From assembly GCA_902785755.1 (NCBI GenBank), contig CACZZO010000005.1:1-64000 (forward strand): a stretch of DNA of 64,000 nt, in the 5' to 3' direction. The notes below the pieces were generated by a model. That model searched no databases. It was not told where the DNA came from and saw only the letters and a list, made by a program, of their open reading frames with translations. The stretch comes from an uncultured Bacteroidia bacterium (GTDB lineage Bacteria > Bacteroidota > Bacteroidia > Bacteroidales > F082). The stretch's first letter is position 1. Each line of letters begins with the position of its first letter. Below are positions 1-8,009 of this stretch, in pieces. The position numbers and the translations under genes were made by a program.

Positions 1-259
1 CGGTATCTTCCTGCTTTCCTTTTACATGGCGCAGGAAAGTCTGCCAGACCTTATACGGCTGCCATCTGAAAAAATAAACGGCAAAATCGGCGGCCAGCCC
101 AAGTAGACAAAGTATCACTGCGATCATTATCCAGTTGTTTTCAATGAAAGTGAAAAAAGTCTCTCCACCTTCAGATGTCAGTGCAGACCAGATCAGGGAG
201 ATCAGTCCTCTCAGCCATCCCAGCAACAGGCTGAAAACAGTATTCGCAAAGCTTCCCAT
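1..259 (-). CDS. Partial membrane protein, clostridial-looking; continues past the left edge
   Basis: The reading frame opens with MGSFANTVFSLLLGW and stays open to base 1, so only the first 86 residues are present. It has an amphipathic start, then one clear transmembrane segment (about residues 43-61, IMIAVILCLLGLAADFAV), then a basic stretch containing FFRWQPYKVW. I recall similar short membrane proteins from Clostridia, but that is from memory. A strong Shine-Dalgarno sequence (AAAGGAG) sits a few bases before the ATG, unlike nearly every other gene in the window. With the gene upstream it probably belongs to a Bacillota fragment joined to the Bacteroidota contig. Function unknown. Confidence 0.6.
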   Translation of the reverse strand, partial: MGSFANTVFSLLLGWLRGLISLIWSALTSEGGETFFTFIENNWIMIAVILCLLGLAADFAVYFFRWQPYKVWQTFLRHVKGKQEDT

Positions 260-265
260 TCCGGA

Positions 266-272
266 CTCCTTT
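266..272 (-). promoter_or_regulatory. Strong Shine-Dalgarno site of the partial membrane-protein gene
   Basis: Read on the minus strand this is AAAGGAG, 6 bases before the ATG at 259. It overlaps the stop codon of the upstream gene, which indicates translational coupling. Bacteroidota genes rarely use such a site, so it supports a different origin for this end of the window. Confidence 0.7.
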
Positions 273-1012
273 TAATCCTGATCCCGCTCAACCTCAACCG
301 TTACCGTCACGGTGTCGTTGGACAGGACTGCGTCTTCGGATGGTTTCTGCACCTTGATCTGGAAAACAGTTGTCTCATCCAGTTCATCAAGTGTGATGAT
401 CCGGTCGAAAGCAATTTCATTCATTTGTTCGAGTACTTCATTCCTTGCGGCAACAGTAATGGTCTCCGGGCTGATTTTTGTGGAAACAATTTTGTAGCCT
501 TCCTTTGTTCCGCCCAGGAATTCAACCTGGTCGCTGATGCTGAATGACTCGCCGTCAGAGCCGTAGCCGTATTCCTCCACCAAGTCTGCCATCACTTTGA
601 TGGCTTCGCGGGCGGACTTGCTGCGCTCCAAGGCGATGAACATCAGGCTGCCGTAATCCACGATGCCCGTCGGGTCGATAAGTTCCTCTCGACCACCAAA
701 AGTGGTCTCACCGAGAGCCACTTGGAACTCGTTGATGTAGCCCACAACTTGGTAAGTATGAGGCGGTTGCGGAACGCTGCCACGTGGTGCGTTGGTGCCA
801 CGGTCGTAGCACACGCGCATACTGCCCACTGGCCAGTCGGCGGCAGGGGTGAAGTAGAGTTCGCCGTAGCGGATGTGCGAGTCGGCGCAATAACTGATCA
901 TCGTGGAGCCGTCCACGCTGGCGCCTTTGGTAATCAGGAAGTTGGTGCAAGCCTGCGCCGCGTTGAAGGCGGCGAGCAGGGCGATGAGGAGGAGGGATTT
1001 GATGGTGTTCAT
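272..1012 (-). CDS. Chimeric ORF: C69-family peptidase N-terminus fused to a YbbR-like segment
   Basis: From the ATG at 1012 the product is 246 residues. Residues 1-19 are a signal peptide ending AAQA, and the mature protein would begin with Cys (CTNFLITKG), the N-terminal nucleophile of C69/U34 dipeptidases. Up to GESFSISD (about residue 160) the sequence follows that family. There it stops abruptly, although C69 enzymes normally continue for several hundred residues. The remaining ~85 residues (QVEFLGG, GYKIVSTKISPETITV, then a VTVTVEVE end) look like a YbbR/CdaR repeat, a Bacillota extracytoplasmic module. The switch lies near bases 525-533. An upstream ATG at 1066 would put the signal peptide behind an 18-residue polar extension, so I prefer 1012. 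A natural fusion is possible but an assembly join is likelier. Confidence 0.6.
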   Translation of the reverse strand: MNTIKSLLLIALLAAFNAAQACTNFLITKGASVDGSTMISYCADSHIRYGELYFTPAADWPVGSMRVCYDRGTNAPRGSVPQPPHTYQVVGYINEFQVALGETTFGGREELIDPTGIVDYGSLMFIALERSKSAREAIKVMADLVEEYGYGSDGESFSISDQVEFLGGTKEGYKIVSTKISPETITVAARNEVLEQMNEIAFDRIITLDELDETTVFQIKVQKPSEDAVLSNDTVTVTVEVERDQD

Positions 1013-1022
1013 ATTGAATCGT

Positions 1023-1367
1023 TTATTGGGCAATAAGGAAATCGACAAGTTGTTTTTGGTTTTCAAATTTGTACATTTTAGGATGGGGTAATCCTAATTT
1101 GCGCTCATGTTCACGTCCTTCCGACACGGATTTTAGCATGGCTTTGGTCGTTTCGTTACAATTCAAGAAATTGAATGTTTTGTCGCCGTTTGCGACGATG
1201 ATGTTGAAGAGTTCATCGGTGAACGAACGCGACATGAAATTGATGCCATAAAAATCCAATGACACTTCATTTGCATTATGGATGATTTTGGCGTTGAGTT
1301 CACTGGCTTTGGCTCTTGAAAAGAGGTCTGTGCCGAAAATGTCAATAAGTTTGATGTTTTGTTTCAT
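1023..1367 (-). CDS. STAS-like protein (DUF4325 type)
   Basis: This 114-residue protein has the pattern of STAS-like DUF4325 proteins: a hydrophobic strand VSLDFYGINFMS, then RSFTDELFN and a second strand (KTFNFLNCN). STAS-like domains resemble anti-sigma-factor antagonists and bind partner proteins. It starts 12 bases after the stop of the HATPase gene, so the two form one leftward operon. This pairing of a GHKL ATPase with a STAS-like protein recalls the kinase/antagonist logic of SpoIIAB/SpoIIAA. No sigma or effector gene lies beside it, so the output is unknown. The next gene downstream begins only 10 bases later, but that is where the suspected chimeric C69 ORF starts. Confidence 0.7.
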   Translation of the reverse strand: MKQNIKLIDIFGTDLFSRAKASELNAKIIHNANEVSLDFYGINFMSRSFTDELFNIIVANGDKTFNFLNCNETTKAMLKSVSEGREHERKLGLPHPKMYKFENQKQLVDFLIAQ

Positions 1368-1379
1368 TTTTATAGTGGT

Positions 1380-2294
1380 CTATTCTAAATAATCAATGTA
1401 ATTGAAATTGGATGGAGCTGATACAGGAATACGCAATAGAATCAAAGTGCCGTTCCAATGGAAAAACTTTCCTACATCGGCATAATAGTTAATGTCAGAT
1501 TTCTCGTAACGGTGGAAAGCACTGCCTGAAAGCATAAAAAACGAACCTCCAAGACCTTCGACGAGCATTCGTTTTGAGGTCGATATACCATAACCTCTGT
1601 TCTCTGCTCCAGGACGGTTTTTCGTTGATCGTCCTTCGTTGGCTAACCGCAATGATTCTGATTCATCTTGTCCGATTTCTTCCTGAAACAGCCCTGCTTT
1701 TTCATAGCTTTTAAAAATAGTGATGCCCGAGTCGGCAATGCACAAATCGATACAACCTTCTTGTTCAAGAAATTGTGAAAACAGGAAGCCGTTTGGACTT
1801 TCGGAGTGTTCATAAATGTTGTCAATCAGTTCGCTGATGAAATAACTAATAGGGGTTGAAATGCCTGCACCGACTTTGGCTTGCCTAACGATAAGGTCGC
1901 GGGCGATGGAACTGAAAGCGTCTTTATTGGCATCAGTCATTGAGAAACTGCATAATGGGATGTGTGTGTGACTGGCATATTGTTCAATTACCATTTGCGC
2001 AGTTTCTTTGGCTGCATTTTCGAAATGGAGCATCCGGTCAAAATAGATGCTATTCAAATAAGATTGCATTGGTAACGAGATGTTTTCACAAGCAATTTCT
2101 TTGACGGATTGGCACTTGTAAATAGCGAGAGGGGCAAGGAAAAATGGGTGCAAAAAAGTGACATCACTAAAATCCCAAACCGCTTTGCCAAGTGTCCGTT
2201 CGGTTTCTTCCACAACTTTAACAAGATGATTGAAACTGCTTCCTATGGACTCGTTTTCCTTTTCGTTAGGTATGTGTATTCTGGAGTTTTCCAT
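1380..2294 (-). CDS. GHKL-type ATP-binding protein (HATPase_c)
   Basis: The protein is 304 residues from the ATG at 2294. The C-terminal half carries the ATP-binding motifs of the GHKL family: an N-box (SELIDNIYEHSE), a G1-type box (CIADSGITIF) and a glycine-rich lid (ENRGYGISTSKRM). No dimerisation/phospho-His domain, receiver or membrane segment is visible. The N-terminal ~120 residues are unassigned. It is therefore more like an anti-sigma/serine kinase or stand-alone HATPase than a sensor kinase. A GTG at 2312 would lengthen it, but the minus-strand -7 box at 2317-2324 places the RNA start at about that codon, favouring 2294. It is cotranscribed with the STAS-like gene. Confidence 0.72.
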   Translation of the reverse strand: MENSRIHIPNEKENESIGSSFNHLVKVVEETERTLGKAVWDFSDVTFLHPFFLAPLAIYKCQSVKEIACENISLPMQSYLNSIYFDRMLHFENAAKETAQMVIEQYASHTHIPLCSFSMTDANKDAFSSIARDLIVRQAKVGAGISTPISYFISELIDNIYEHSESPNGFLFSQFLEQEGCIDLCIADSGITIFKSYEKAGLFQEEIGQDESESLRLANEGRSTKNRPGAENRGYGISTSKRMLVEGLGGSFFMLSGSAFHRYEKSDINYYADVGKFFHWNGTLILLRIPVSAPSNFNYIDYLE

Positions 2295-2316
2295 TTCGCA
2301 CAATATATTCACGGGA

Positions 2317-2324
2317 CAAAAATA
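2317..2324 (-). promoter_or_regulatory. -7 promoter box (TATTTTTG) of the HATPase/STAS operon
   Basis: The minus strand reads TATTTTTG here, an exact match to the Bacteroidota -7 consensus. Transcription would begin near 2312, leaving a short leader before the ATG at 2294. Confidence 0.6.
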
Positions 2325-2402
2325 GTGAAAATCTTGCAGTTTTGTTTGTTTAAGCGTTTTTTTCCTTCTTTCAATTCAGCAATTCCAAACATCCAAATAG
2401 TA

Positions 2403-2458
2403 TTTTCTGCTTTCCAAAGCATAAATTTTGACAATTTTTCTGCTTTCCAAAGCATAAA
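2403..2458. repeat. Two tandem copies of a 23-bp element containing TGCTTT-CC-AAAGCA
   Basis: Copies at 2403-2425 and 2436-2458 are identical over 23 bases and spaced 33 bp apart. Each holds the inverted repeat TGCTTTCCAAAGCA (6-bp arms, 2-bp centre). They lie between the divergent HATPase operon and rarA. The layout of two dyads on the same helix face (33 bp is about three turns) suggests a protein operator. Confidence 0.6.
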
Positions 2459-2500
2459 ATGCCATTTTTACAAATTGTTTTGCGGGCCAAAAAATAGTTG

Positions 2501-2508
2501 TACCTTTG
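2501..2508 (+). promoter_or_regulatory. -7 promoter box (TACCTTTG) of rarA
   Basis: TACCTTTG followed by GC is the usual Bacteroidota form. It lies downstream of a possible TTG start at 2498, excluding that start and fixing translation at the ATG at 2525. Confidence 0.6.
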
Positions 2509-2524
2509 CGCAAAATATTCAGCG

Positions 2525-3808
<1,284 letters not shown>

Positions 3809-3853
3809 TTTAGAGTTGAGTGTTTAGAGTCAGTTGATAGTTGATAGATGTTT
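3809..3853. repeat. Degenerate heptamer repeat (GTTTAGA/GTTGATA type)
   Basis: Directly after rarA there are short imperfect tandem units such as GTTTAGAGTTGAGT and GTTGATAGTTGATA. The opposite strand resembles the AAACTCT/AACTTTC heptamers found at two other intergenic sites in this window. Confidence 0.45.
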
Positions 3854-3862
3854 AGTTTGGCG

Positions 3863-4013
3863 TTGTAGTGAATCCCGTAGGGATGAAAGATAATAGGCAG
3901 GCGGTGTAAACCCCTGCAAATGAAGTAACAAACATGGTTGTAGCCAGTCCCATAGGGACGACAGACCAATAAGCAGGCGACGTAAGTCCCTGCATCGACG
4001 TAAGTCCCTGCAA
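3863..4013. repeat. REP-like element: two 75-bp units plus an 18-bp partial unit
   Basis: Unit 1 (3863-3919) and unit 2 (3938-3995) both begin TTGTAG, contain a small dyad (ATCCCGTAGGGAT or GTCCCATAGGGAC), then AGGCAGGCG or AAGCAGGCG and a CCCTGCA end. The last 18 bases (CGACGTAAGTCCCTGCA) are repeated once more at 3996-4013. Such imperfect palindromic units resemble the REP sequences mobilised by Y1/RAYT transposases in Bacteroidota. No transposase gene is in the window. Confidence 0.6.
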
Positions 4014-4026
4014 TAAACGAATAGAT

Positions 4027-4758
4027 ATGAGCGAAGAAAACAAAGAAAAAAGTGTCAGTCTGTGGAACAAAGTGCTGGAAACCAGCCTGCGATTGCCCTT
4101 CGTGAAGGTGAACCGCGAAGAGTTCCTGACAAAGGAATTAACCAAATTCTGTACTCCGATGGAGGTAATGACAGCCTTGGACGACACACCTCTCAAAGTG
4201 TTGAACAAGAAGGAAATAGACAAGTTGGCCAACCAATGTATCAACTACCATTTGACTATGGTGTGTGGCACTTCGGCTTTGATGGGCTTGCCTGGCGGTT
4301 GGTGGATGGCAGGTACCATCCCCACCGACCTCACCCAGTTCTACGGCCACATCCTCTCGCTGATGCAAAAACTGATTTACCTCTATGGCTGGCCCTCGCT
4401 GACCAATGTCAACCAACAATTGGACGACGAGTCGCTGAACATTATGACCCTTTTCGTCGGTGTGATGATGGGCAACAAATTGGCTGTGGAGGCATTGACC
4501 AAGGTGGTCGGGCAGATGTCGAAGAATGCGGGCATCAAGATTTCGGAGGGCATCATGGCGCATTACATCATCAAGATTGCGCAATGGATTGGCATCAACA
4601 TGACCAAGGAAGGCTTTGCCAAAGGAATGGGGAAGGTGCTACCCTTGGTGGGCGCACCTATCTCTGCCACAATTACTTACTATACATTCCGACCCATGGC
4701 GCGTCGGCTCAAGAAGCACCTTGACGAACTCTACGACATGCGCCACGGCGAGTTTTAA
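4027..4758 (+). CDS. EcsC-like protein
   Basis: This 243-residue protein has a central LMGLPGGWWMAGTIPTDL segment and a following FYGHILSLMQKLIYLYGW segment, which fit the EcsC family as I know it. A second glycine-rich hydrophobic stretch, GKVLPLVGAPISATITYY, lies near the C-terminus. No signal peptide is present. The molecular role of EcsC-like proteins outside the Bacillus Ecs transporter is unclear. Its 3' end overlaps the stop codon of the convergent small gene by 4 bases. No clear -7 box is seen close upstream, where the REP-like repeats lie. Confidence 0.6.
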   Translation: MSEENKEKSVSLWNKVLETSLRLPFVKVNREEFLTKELTKFCTPMEVMTALDDTPLKVLNKKEIDKLANQCINYHLTMVCGTSALMGLPGGWWMAGTIPTDLTQFYGHILSLMQKLIYLYGWPSLTNVNQQLDDESLNIMTLFVGVMMGNKLAVEALTKVVGQMSKNAGIKISEGIMAHYIIKIAQWIGINMTKEGFAKGMGKVLPLVGAPISATITYYTFRPMARRLKKHLDELYDMRHGEF

Positions 4759-4994
4759 CGCTTGTACTCGAACAAGAACATGTCGTGCAGTTCGTGGTCA
4801 GCCGTTTGAAGGATGGCCTTGTAATTGAGTTTTTTCTCGTTCATCAGCCAGAAGATGAATTCATCTACGAACTCCTTGATTTCAGACTGGTTCATCTTGA
4901 TATACAGCAAGTTGAGTTTTGCCTTGGCTTCGGTTTCGTTGAGACCGTCATTGGTCTTGATCATTTCGGTGAGTTTGTCCATTGCTTTTGCCAT
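4755..4994 (-). CDS. Small hypothetical protein, 79 residues
   Basis: The product is short, charged and predicted helical (MAKAMDKLTEMI, then LNLLYIKMNQSEIKEFVDEFIFWLMNEKK). I do not recognise a family. It is likely a real gene because a good minus-strand -7 box (TATATTTG, 5022-5029) lies 28 bases before the ATG and the coding sequence fills the space up to the convergent EcsC-like gene. No cysteines, signal peptide or membrane segment are visible. Confidence 0.6.
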   Translation of the reverse strand: MAKAMDKLTEMIKTNDGLNETEAKAKLNLLYIKMNQSEIKEFVDEFIFWLMNEKKLNYKAILQTADHELHDMFLFEYKR

Positions 4995-5021
4995 ATCGTT
5001 GTGTTTTTAGATTTCAGGTTG

Positions 5022-5029
5022 CAAATATA
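5022..5029 (-). promoter_or_regulatory. -7 promoter box (TATATTTG) of the 79-residue gene
   Basis: The minus strand reads TATATTTG followed by CA, matching TAnnTTTG. It supports the leftward small gene. Confidence 0.5.
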
Positions 5030-5195
5030 GGAAAGAATTGTTCTTTTGTCAAGTCGGTGATGGAAAAAAACACGGAAATTTGCCTCATTGGACAAAAAGT
5101 AGACAAATTATCCCCTTGAAATCCACAGATTTTGGATTTATTTTCCAATATCGAAAAAAATTGAAATAAAATGTTTCTGTGAATTAAAAAAGTAG

Positions 5196-5203
5196 TACTT
5201 TTG
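5196..5203 (+). promoter_or_regulatory. -7 promoter box (TACTTTTG) of a candidate small RNA
   Basis: TACTTTTG followed by CA sits in an AT-rich region with no protein gene downstream on this strand until pepE. Transcription would begin near 5208-5210. Confidence 0.55.
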
Positions 5204-5209
5204 CAGCGG

Positions 5210-5317
5210 TTCTTATCATTAAGACCTGTGGCCGTGAGAACGGCTACAAAAGGTTTCATAAATTTTGGTTTTTGGTTCTTGAAAATCCCGGCGCATTTTT
5301 TTGCTGGGATTTTCTTG
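5210..5317 (+). ncRNA. Candidate small RNA, about 105 nt
   Basis: The segment starts after a promoter box and ends at an intrinsic terminator-like hairpin. It contains a very stable hairpin at 5228-5247: GTGGCCGT, loop GAGA (a GNRA tetraloop), ACGGCTAC, eight pairs. This is extended outward by ACCT (5224-5227) pairing with AGGT (5251-5254). The only ORF across it (5201-5392) would start upstream of the predicted RNA start and has no recognisable family. The RNA might be a known Bacteroidales small RNA (Bacteroidales-1 or a 6S homologue), which I could not test. It sits in the gap before the tRNA pair on the other strand. Confidence 0.55.
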
Positions 5318-5318
5318 T
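5282..5318 (+). terminator. Intrinsic terminator of the small RNA
   Basis: AAAATCCCGGC (5282-5292) pairs with GCTGGGATTTT (5303-5313): 11 pairs with one G-U. The 3' arm ends in Ts and TTCTTGTT follows. Confidence 0.55.
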
Positions 5319-5371
5319 TGTTGGGGGTTGGAAAAATCATTCGTGTTGCAATTGTCGGGCAAATGTTCCGC

Positions 5372-5409
5372 AAAAGAAAAACCGTAACCTGATTTTTACC
5401 AAGTTACGG
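5372..5409 (-). terminator. Intrinsic terminator downstream of tRNA-Glu
   Basis: On the minus strand CCGTAAC (from 5409) pairs with GTTACGG (to 5382) and is followed by TTTTTCTTTT. It lies 10 bases past the tRNA 3' end. Confidence 0.65.
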
Positions 5410-5419
5410 CTTTGTTTCG

Positions 5420-5491
5420 TAGCCCATAGCGGAATCGAACCGCTGTTTTAAGTGTGAGAAACTTACGACCTAACCGCTAGTCGAATGGGCC
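5420..5491 (-). tRNA. tRNA-Glu (anticodon CTC)
   Basis: The minus strand folds into a cloverleaf. The acceptor GGCCCAT pairs with ATGGGCT, with a terminal G-U. The D arm contains AGCGGTTAG. The anticodon stem TAAGT/ACTTA encloses the loop TTCTCAC, giving anticodon CTC. The T arm is AGCGG-TTCGATT-CCGCT and the discriminator base is A. CCA is not encoded. Confidence 0.88.
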
Positions 5492-5519
5492 AAAAAAAGA
5501 GGTTCTTTTTGAGGAACCT
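5492..5519 (-). terminator. Terminator-like hairpin between the two tRNA genes
   Basis: On the minus strand AGGTTC pairs with GAACCT and is followed by C and seven Ts. It begins 3 bases after tRNA-Arg and ends at the first base of tRNA-Glu, so tRNA-Glu would depend on read-through or processing unless it has its own promoter. Confidence 0.55.
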
Positions 5520-5522
5520 TTG

Positions 5523-5596
5523 TGAACTAGGAGGGACTCGAACCCCCAACCCTCTGATCCGTAGTCAGAAGCTCTATCCAATTAAGCTACTAGTCC
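5523..5596 (-). tRNA. tRNA-Arg (anticodon ACG)
   Basis: The minus strand gives acceptor GGACTAG pairing with CTAGTTC, a D arm with AATTGGATAGAGC, anticodon stem TCTGA/TCAGA around the loop CTACGGA (anticodon ACG), a T arm with GGTTCGAGTCC and discriminator A. CCA is not encoded. Confidence 0.9.
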
Positions 5597-5613
5597 AGTC
5601 GCTTTTGACGATG

Positions 5614-5621
5614 CAAAAGTA
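5614..5621 (-). promoter_or_regulatory. -7 promoter box (TACTTTTG) of the tRNA-Arg/tRNA-Glu unit
   Basis: The minus strand reads TACTTTTGCA 18 bases before the tRNA-Arg 5' end, matching the consensus. Confidence 0.6.
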
Positions 5622-5757
5622 CAGCTTTTTTCTTTCACGCAAGCAAAAATTCAGGAAAAAATTTATTGTCTGTTTCAAATGGTTGATATTCAAACCAATA
5701 TTTTTACATTGGCAAGTCGATTTTTGTTTGTTTTTGTTATTGCAATCGCTTTTTTGC

Positions 5758-5765
5758 TATCTTTG
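5758..5765 (+). promoter_or_regulatory. -7 promoter box (TATCTTTG) of pepE
   Basis: TATCTTTG followed by CG lies 27 bases before the ATG at 5793. It rules out the longer ORF starting at 5679. Confidence 0.6.
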
Positions 5766-5792
5766 CGCCAACTTTTTCAAAATTATTACGTC

Positions 5793-6566
5793 ATGAGATT
5801 ATTACTGATCAGCAATTCGACCAATTTCGGTGAGAATTATTTGGCTTGGGCTTCGACCCAAATCGAGCTTTTCTGCTTGCAGAACCATATTAATAAGGAT
5901 AGCCGCATCGTTTTCGTGCCTTTCGCGGGCGTGAACATCGGCGGAATGGTGTATCCGCAGAGTTACGATGCCTACGAGTCGAAGGTGAGGAACGTTTTCC
6001 GCACCAAGTTCGGCTTGGAGAACTTCACTTCCGTTCATCATTTCGACGACAAGGTGAAGGCCGTCAACGAGGCCGACTGCATCGTGGTGGGCGGCGGCAA
6101 CACCTTCCACTTGGTGGCCGAAATGCACCGCTACGGCCTGATGGAAGCCATCCGCAACCGCGCCCTTGCCGGCGTGCCTTACATGGGTTGGAGCGCAGGC
6201 TCGAATGTGGCTTGCCCCACGCTTTGCACCACCAACGACATGCCGATTGTGCAGCCCGCTTCGTTCAGTTGCCTCAATTTGGTGCCGTTCCAAATCAATC
6301 CGCACTATCTTGACCCGCACCCCGAAATCGACAAGATGATCAAGCACGGCGGCGAGACGCGCCAAGACCGCATCAACGAGTATCTTGCCGTGAATCAGAA
6401 TGTGACCGTGGTCGGCCTGCGCGAGGCTTCGGCGCTTTGGGTAACCGATGGCAAGATGATGTTGAAAGGCGGCAAGAAGATGGTCATTATGCGCTACGGC
6501 AAGGAAGCCGTTGAGATCGACCCGAATTCGGATGTCACGTTCTTGCTGGAAGGGCAACAGGCTTGA
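5793..6566 (+). CDS. pepE: Dipeptidase E (peptidase family S51)
   Basis: This 257-residue protein matches alpha-aspartyl dipeptidase PepE. The catalytic serine lies in the nucleophile elbow MGWSAGSN (about 118-125). Preceding it is the glycine-rich IVVGGGNTFHL. The histidine region NPHYLDPHPE follows. The family cleaves dipeptides with N-terminal aspartate in the cytoplasm and uses a Ser-His-Glu triad. No signal peptide is present once the promoter-compatible start is used. The gene is monocistronic: the next gene converges from the other strand with a 5-base gap. Confidence 0.93.
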   Translation: MRLLLISNSTNFGENYLAWASTQIELFCLQNHINKDSRIVFVPFAGVNIGGMVYPQSYDAYESKVRNVFRTKFGLENFTSVHHFDDKVKAVNEADCIVVGGGNTFHLVAEMHRYGLMEAIRNRALAGVPYMGWSAGSNVACPTLCTTNDMPIVQPASFSCLNLVPFQINPHYLDPHPEIDKMIKHGGETRQDRINEYLAVNQNVTVVGLREASALWVTDGKMMLKGGKKMVIMRYGKEAVEIDPNSDVTFLLEGQQA

Positions 6567-6571
6567 TAGGT

Positions 6572-7945
6572 TTATTCAAACGCTTTGCGGTCTTCAAAGA
6601 CCACGAGGCTGCGGTCGAGGTGGATGTTTTTTCGTCCACCTTTTTCGCCTTTGATGAGGTAGATGTTGGCCTCGTCGCCCAATATGTCGCGGAAGGCCTT
6701 GCGGATGCGTGAGAGGTTGGCGTTCATGGTGGAGCCGATGAAATCGGTGAGGTTGTCGATGGCCGTCTTGAGCAGTTCCTCATCGCCGTAGGTTGAAATG
6801 CAGCGGTAAATCTTGTAAAGTTCTGATTTGTGGTCGTTTAGATAGTTCAAGGAAATGCCGTCCTCTTGGAAAAGGAAAAAGATGTAAAGGGCTTTGCACA
6901 AAGCGGGCATCTTCACTTCGGTATTGTTGCGGTCGATGAGGAAAATGTCGCCTTTTCGGTTGATGAAAAGTCGGCTGACTTCGTGCAAGCCGTTGTATTT
7001 CAATAGAATGTCGATGATGATTTTGTGGAATCCCGTGTAGTTCAACTCATCTTTTGGTTCCGTCTCGGTTTTCAGGGTCAGATTTCGGATGAAGGTTTCC
7101 TCTTTTGGGGTGATGACGGGTGGATTGATGTTCAGGATGTTGGCGTTGAGTTGGACGAAGCGTTCCAAAGTCTGCAAAGGATTCGTGCCCGTTTCGATGA
7201 TGAGAAAATCTTGGTAAATGCCCGGTTTCATATTGCCTATTTTGAGGAAAAACGCTGGCTTTTTGATTTTCAAACCATTGGCGTTTAGATAGTTGAGAAA
7301 GATTTCCTTGGACAGAAACAGGCTGTCGAGTTGCGGAAGGGTGGTGTCGATGTGGTCAAGTTGGGCTTCCGAAAGGGTGGGCTCAATGTAACTGAGCGTG
7401 TTGTGGAAGGTCTTTTTCTTGGTTTTGAGGTCACTAATGACTTTGGGGAGGTAAAAGAACTCGCGTTGGGCTTGGCGTAGCAGGTTGGAGATGGCTTCGT
7501 AGTCGCGCTCGATGCAGGCGTTGATTTTTTTGTCGAAGGCAGGCTCCACGTACAAGACAGCGTTGCGTGTTTCGAAACTGAGATTGGGAATGGAAACGAA
7601 ATTGGCGTTGATACCCTCTGTTTCAGGCAGTTCGATGCCTATGGAGAGGAGTAAGGCGGTGAGAAGCAGCGATTCGGCGGGGTCAAGGGCGTCGTCGGAA
7701 AGCGAGAGTTGGCGTATGACTCTCAGGATGGCGATTTTCTCCTCATTTCCAAGGCTTTTCAGGATGGCGACCGCTTCCGAAAGGCTGATGTTGGTCGCTT
7801 TTTTGCGGCTGGTCAGGGTAATGTTGAACAGACCGTAAACCTGTTGCAGGAAGTCGATTTCGCCTTGATTGACGATGCCGTCGCATTGCACGAGGTCTGA
7901 AAGAACTTTGGCTAAAGCCGTCTTATGTTGCTCCTTGAATTTCAT
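6572..7945 (-). CDS. TerB-like domain protein of unknown function
   Basis: From the ATG at 7945 the product is 457 residues. The N-terminal ~110 residues have the TerB/DjlA-like helical pattern with an acidic metal-type loop (LVQCDGIVNQGEIDFL, later LSDDALDPAESLLL). The rest is unassigned. The last ~80 residues (LSRIRKAFRDILGDEANIYLIKG, then KNIHLDRSLVVF) look like a winged-helix, response-regulator-type DNA-binding end, but I am unsure. The minus-strand -7 box at 8035-8042 excludes upstream start codons. TerB domains occur in stress and phage-related systems. Here the neighbours are housekeeping genes. Confidence 0.55.
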   Translation of the reverse strand: MKFKEQHKTALAKVLSDLVQCDGIVNQGEIDFLQQVYGLFNITLTSRKKATNISLSEAVAILKSLGNEEKIAILRVIRQLSLSDDALDPAESLLLTALLLSIGIELPETEGINANFVSIPNLSFETRNAVLYVEPAFDKKINACIERDYEAISNLLRQAQREFFYLPKVISDLKTKKKTFHNTLSYIEPTLSEAQLDHIDTTLPQLDSLFLSKEIFLNYLNANGLKIKKPAFFLKIGNMKPGIYQDFLIIETGTNPLQTLERFVQLNANILNINPPVITPKEETFIRNLTLKTETEPKDELNYTGFHKIIIDILLKYNGLHEVSRLFINRKGDIFLIDRNNTEVKMPALCKALYIFFLFQEDGISLNYLNDHKSELYKIYRCISTYGDEELLKTAIDNLTDFIGSTMNANLSRIRKAFRDILGDEANIYLIKGEKGGRKNIHLDRSLVVFEDRKAFE

Positions 7946-8009
7946 TGTTTTAGCATCTCCGATTTTGGGTTGTAACCTTGCAACCTCATTCCTGTTATAC
8001 AATAGATTG

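Noticed and set aside
2498..2524. Upstream TTG start for rarA
   Set aside because: The -7 promoter box lies downstream of it and the family begins at MQSTIPLAERLRP.
3863..4013. CRISPR array
   Set aside because: There are only two long units and a partial one, with similar not unique spacers and no cas genes.
5201..5392. 63-codon ORF over the candidate small RNA
   Set aside because: Its start lies in the promoter box, it runs through the terminator hairpin, and the peptide has no recognisable family.
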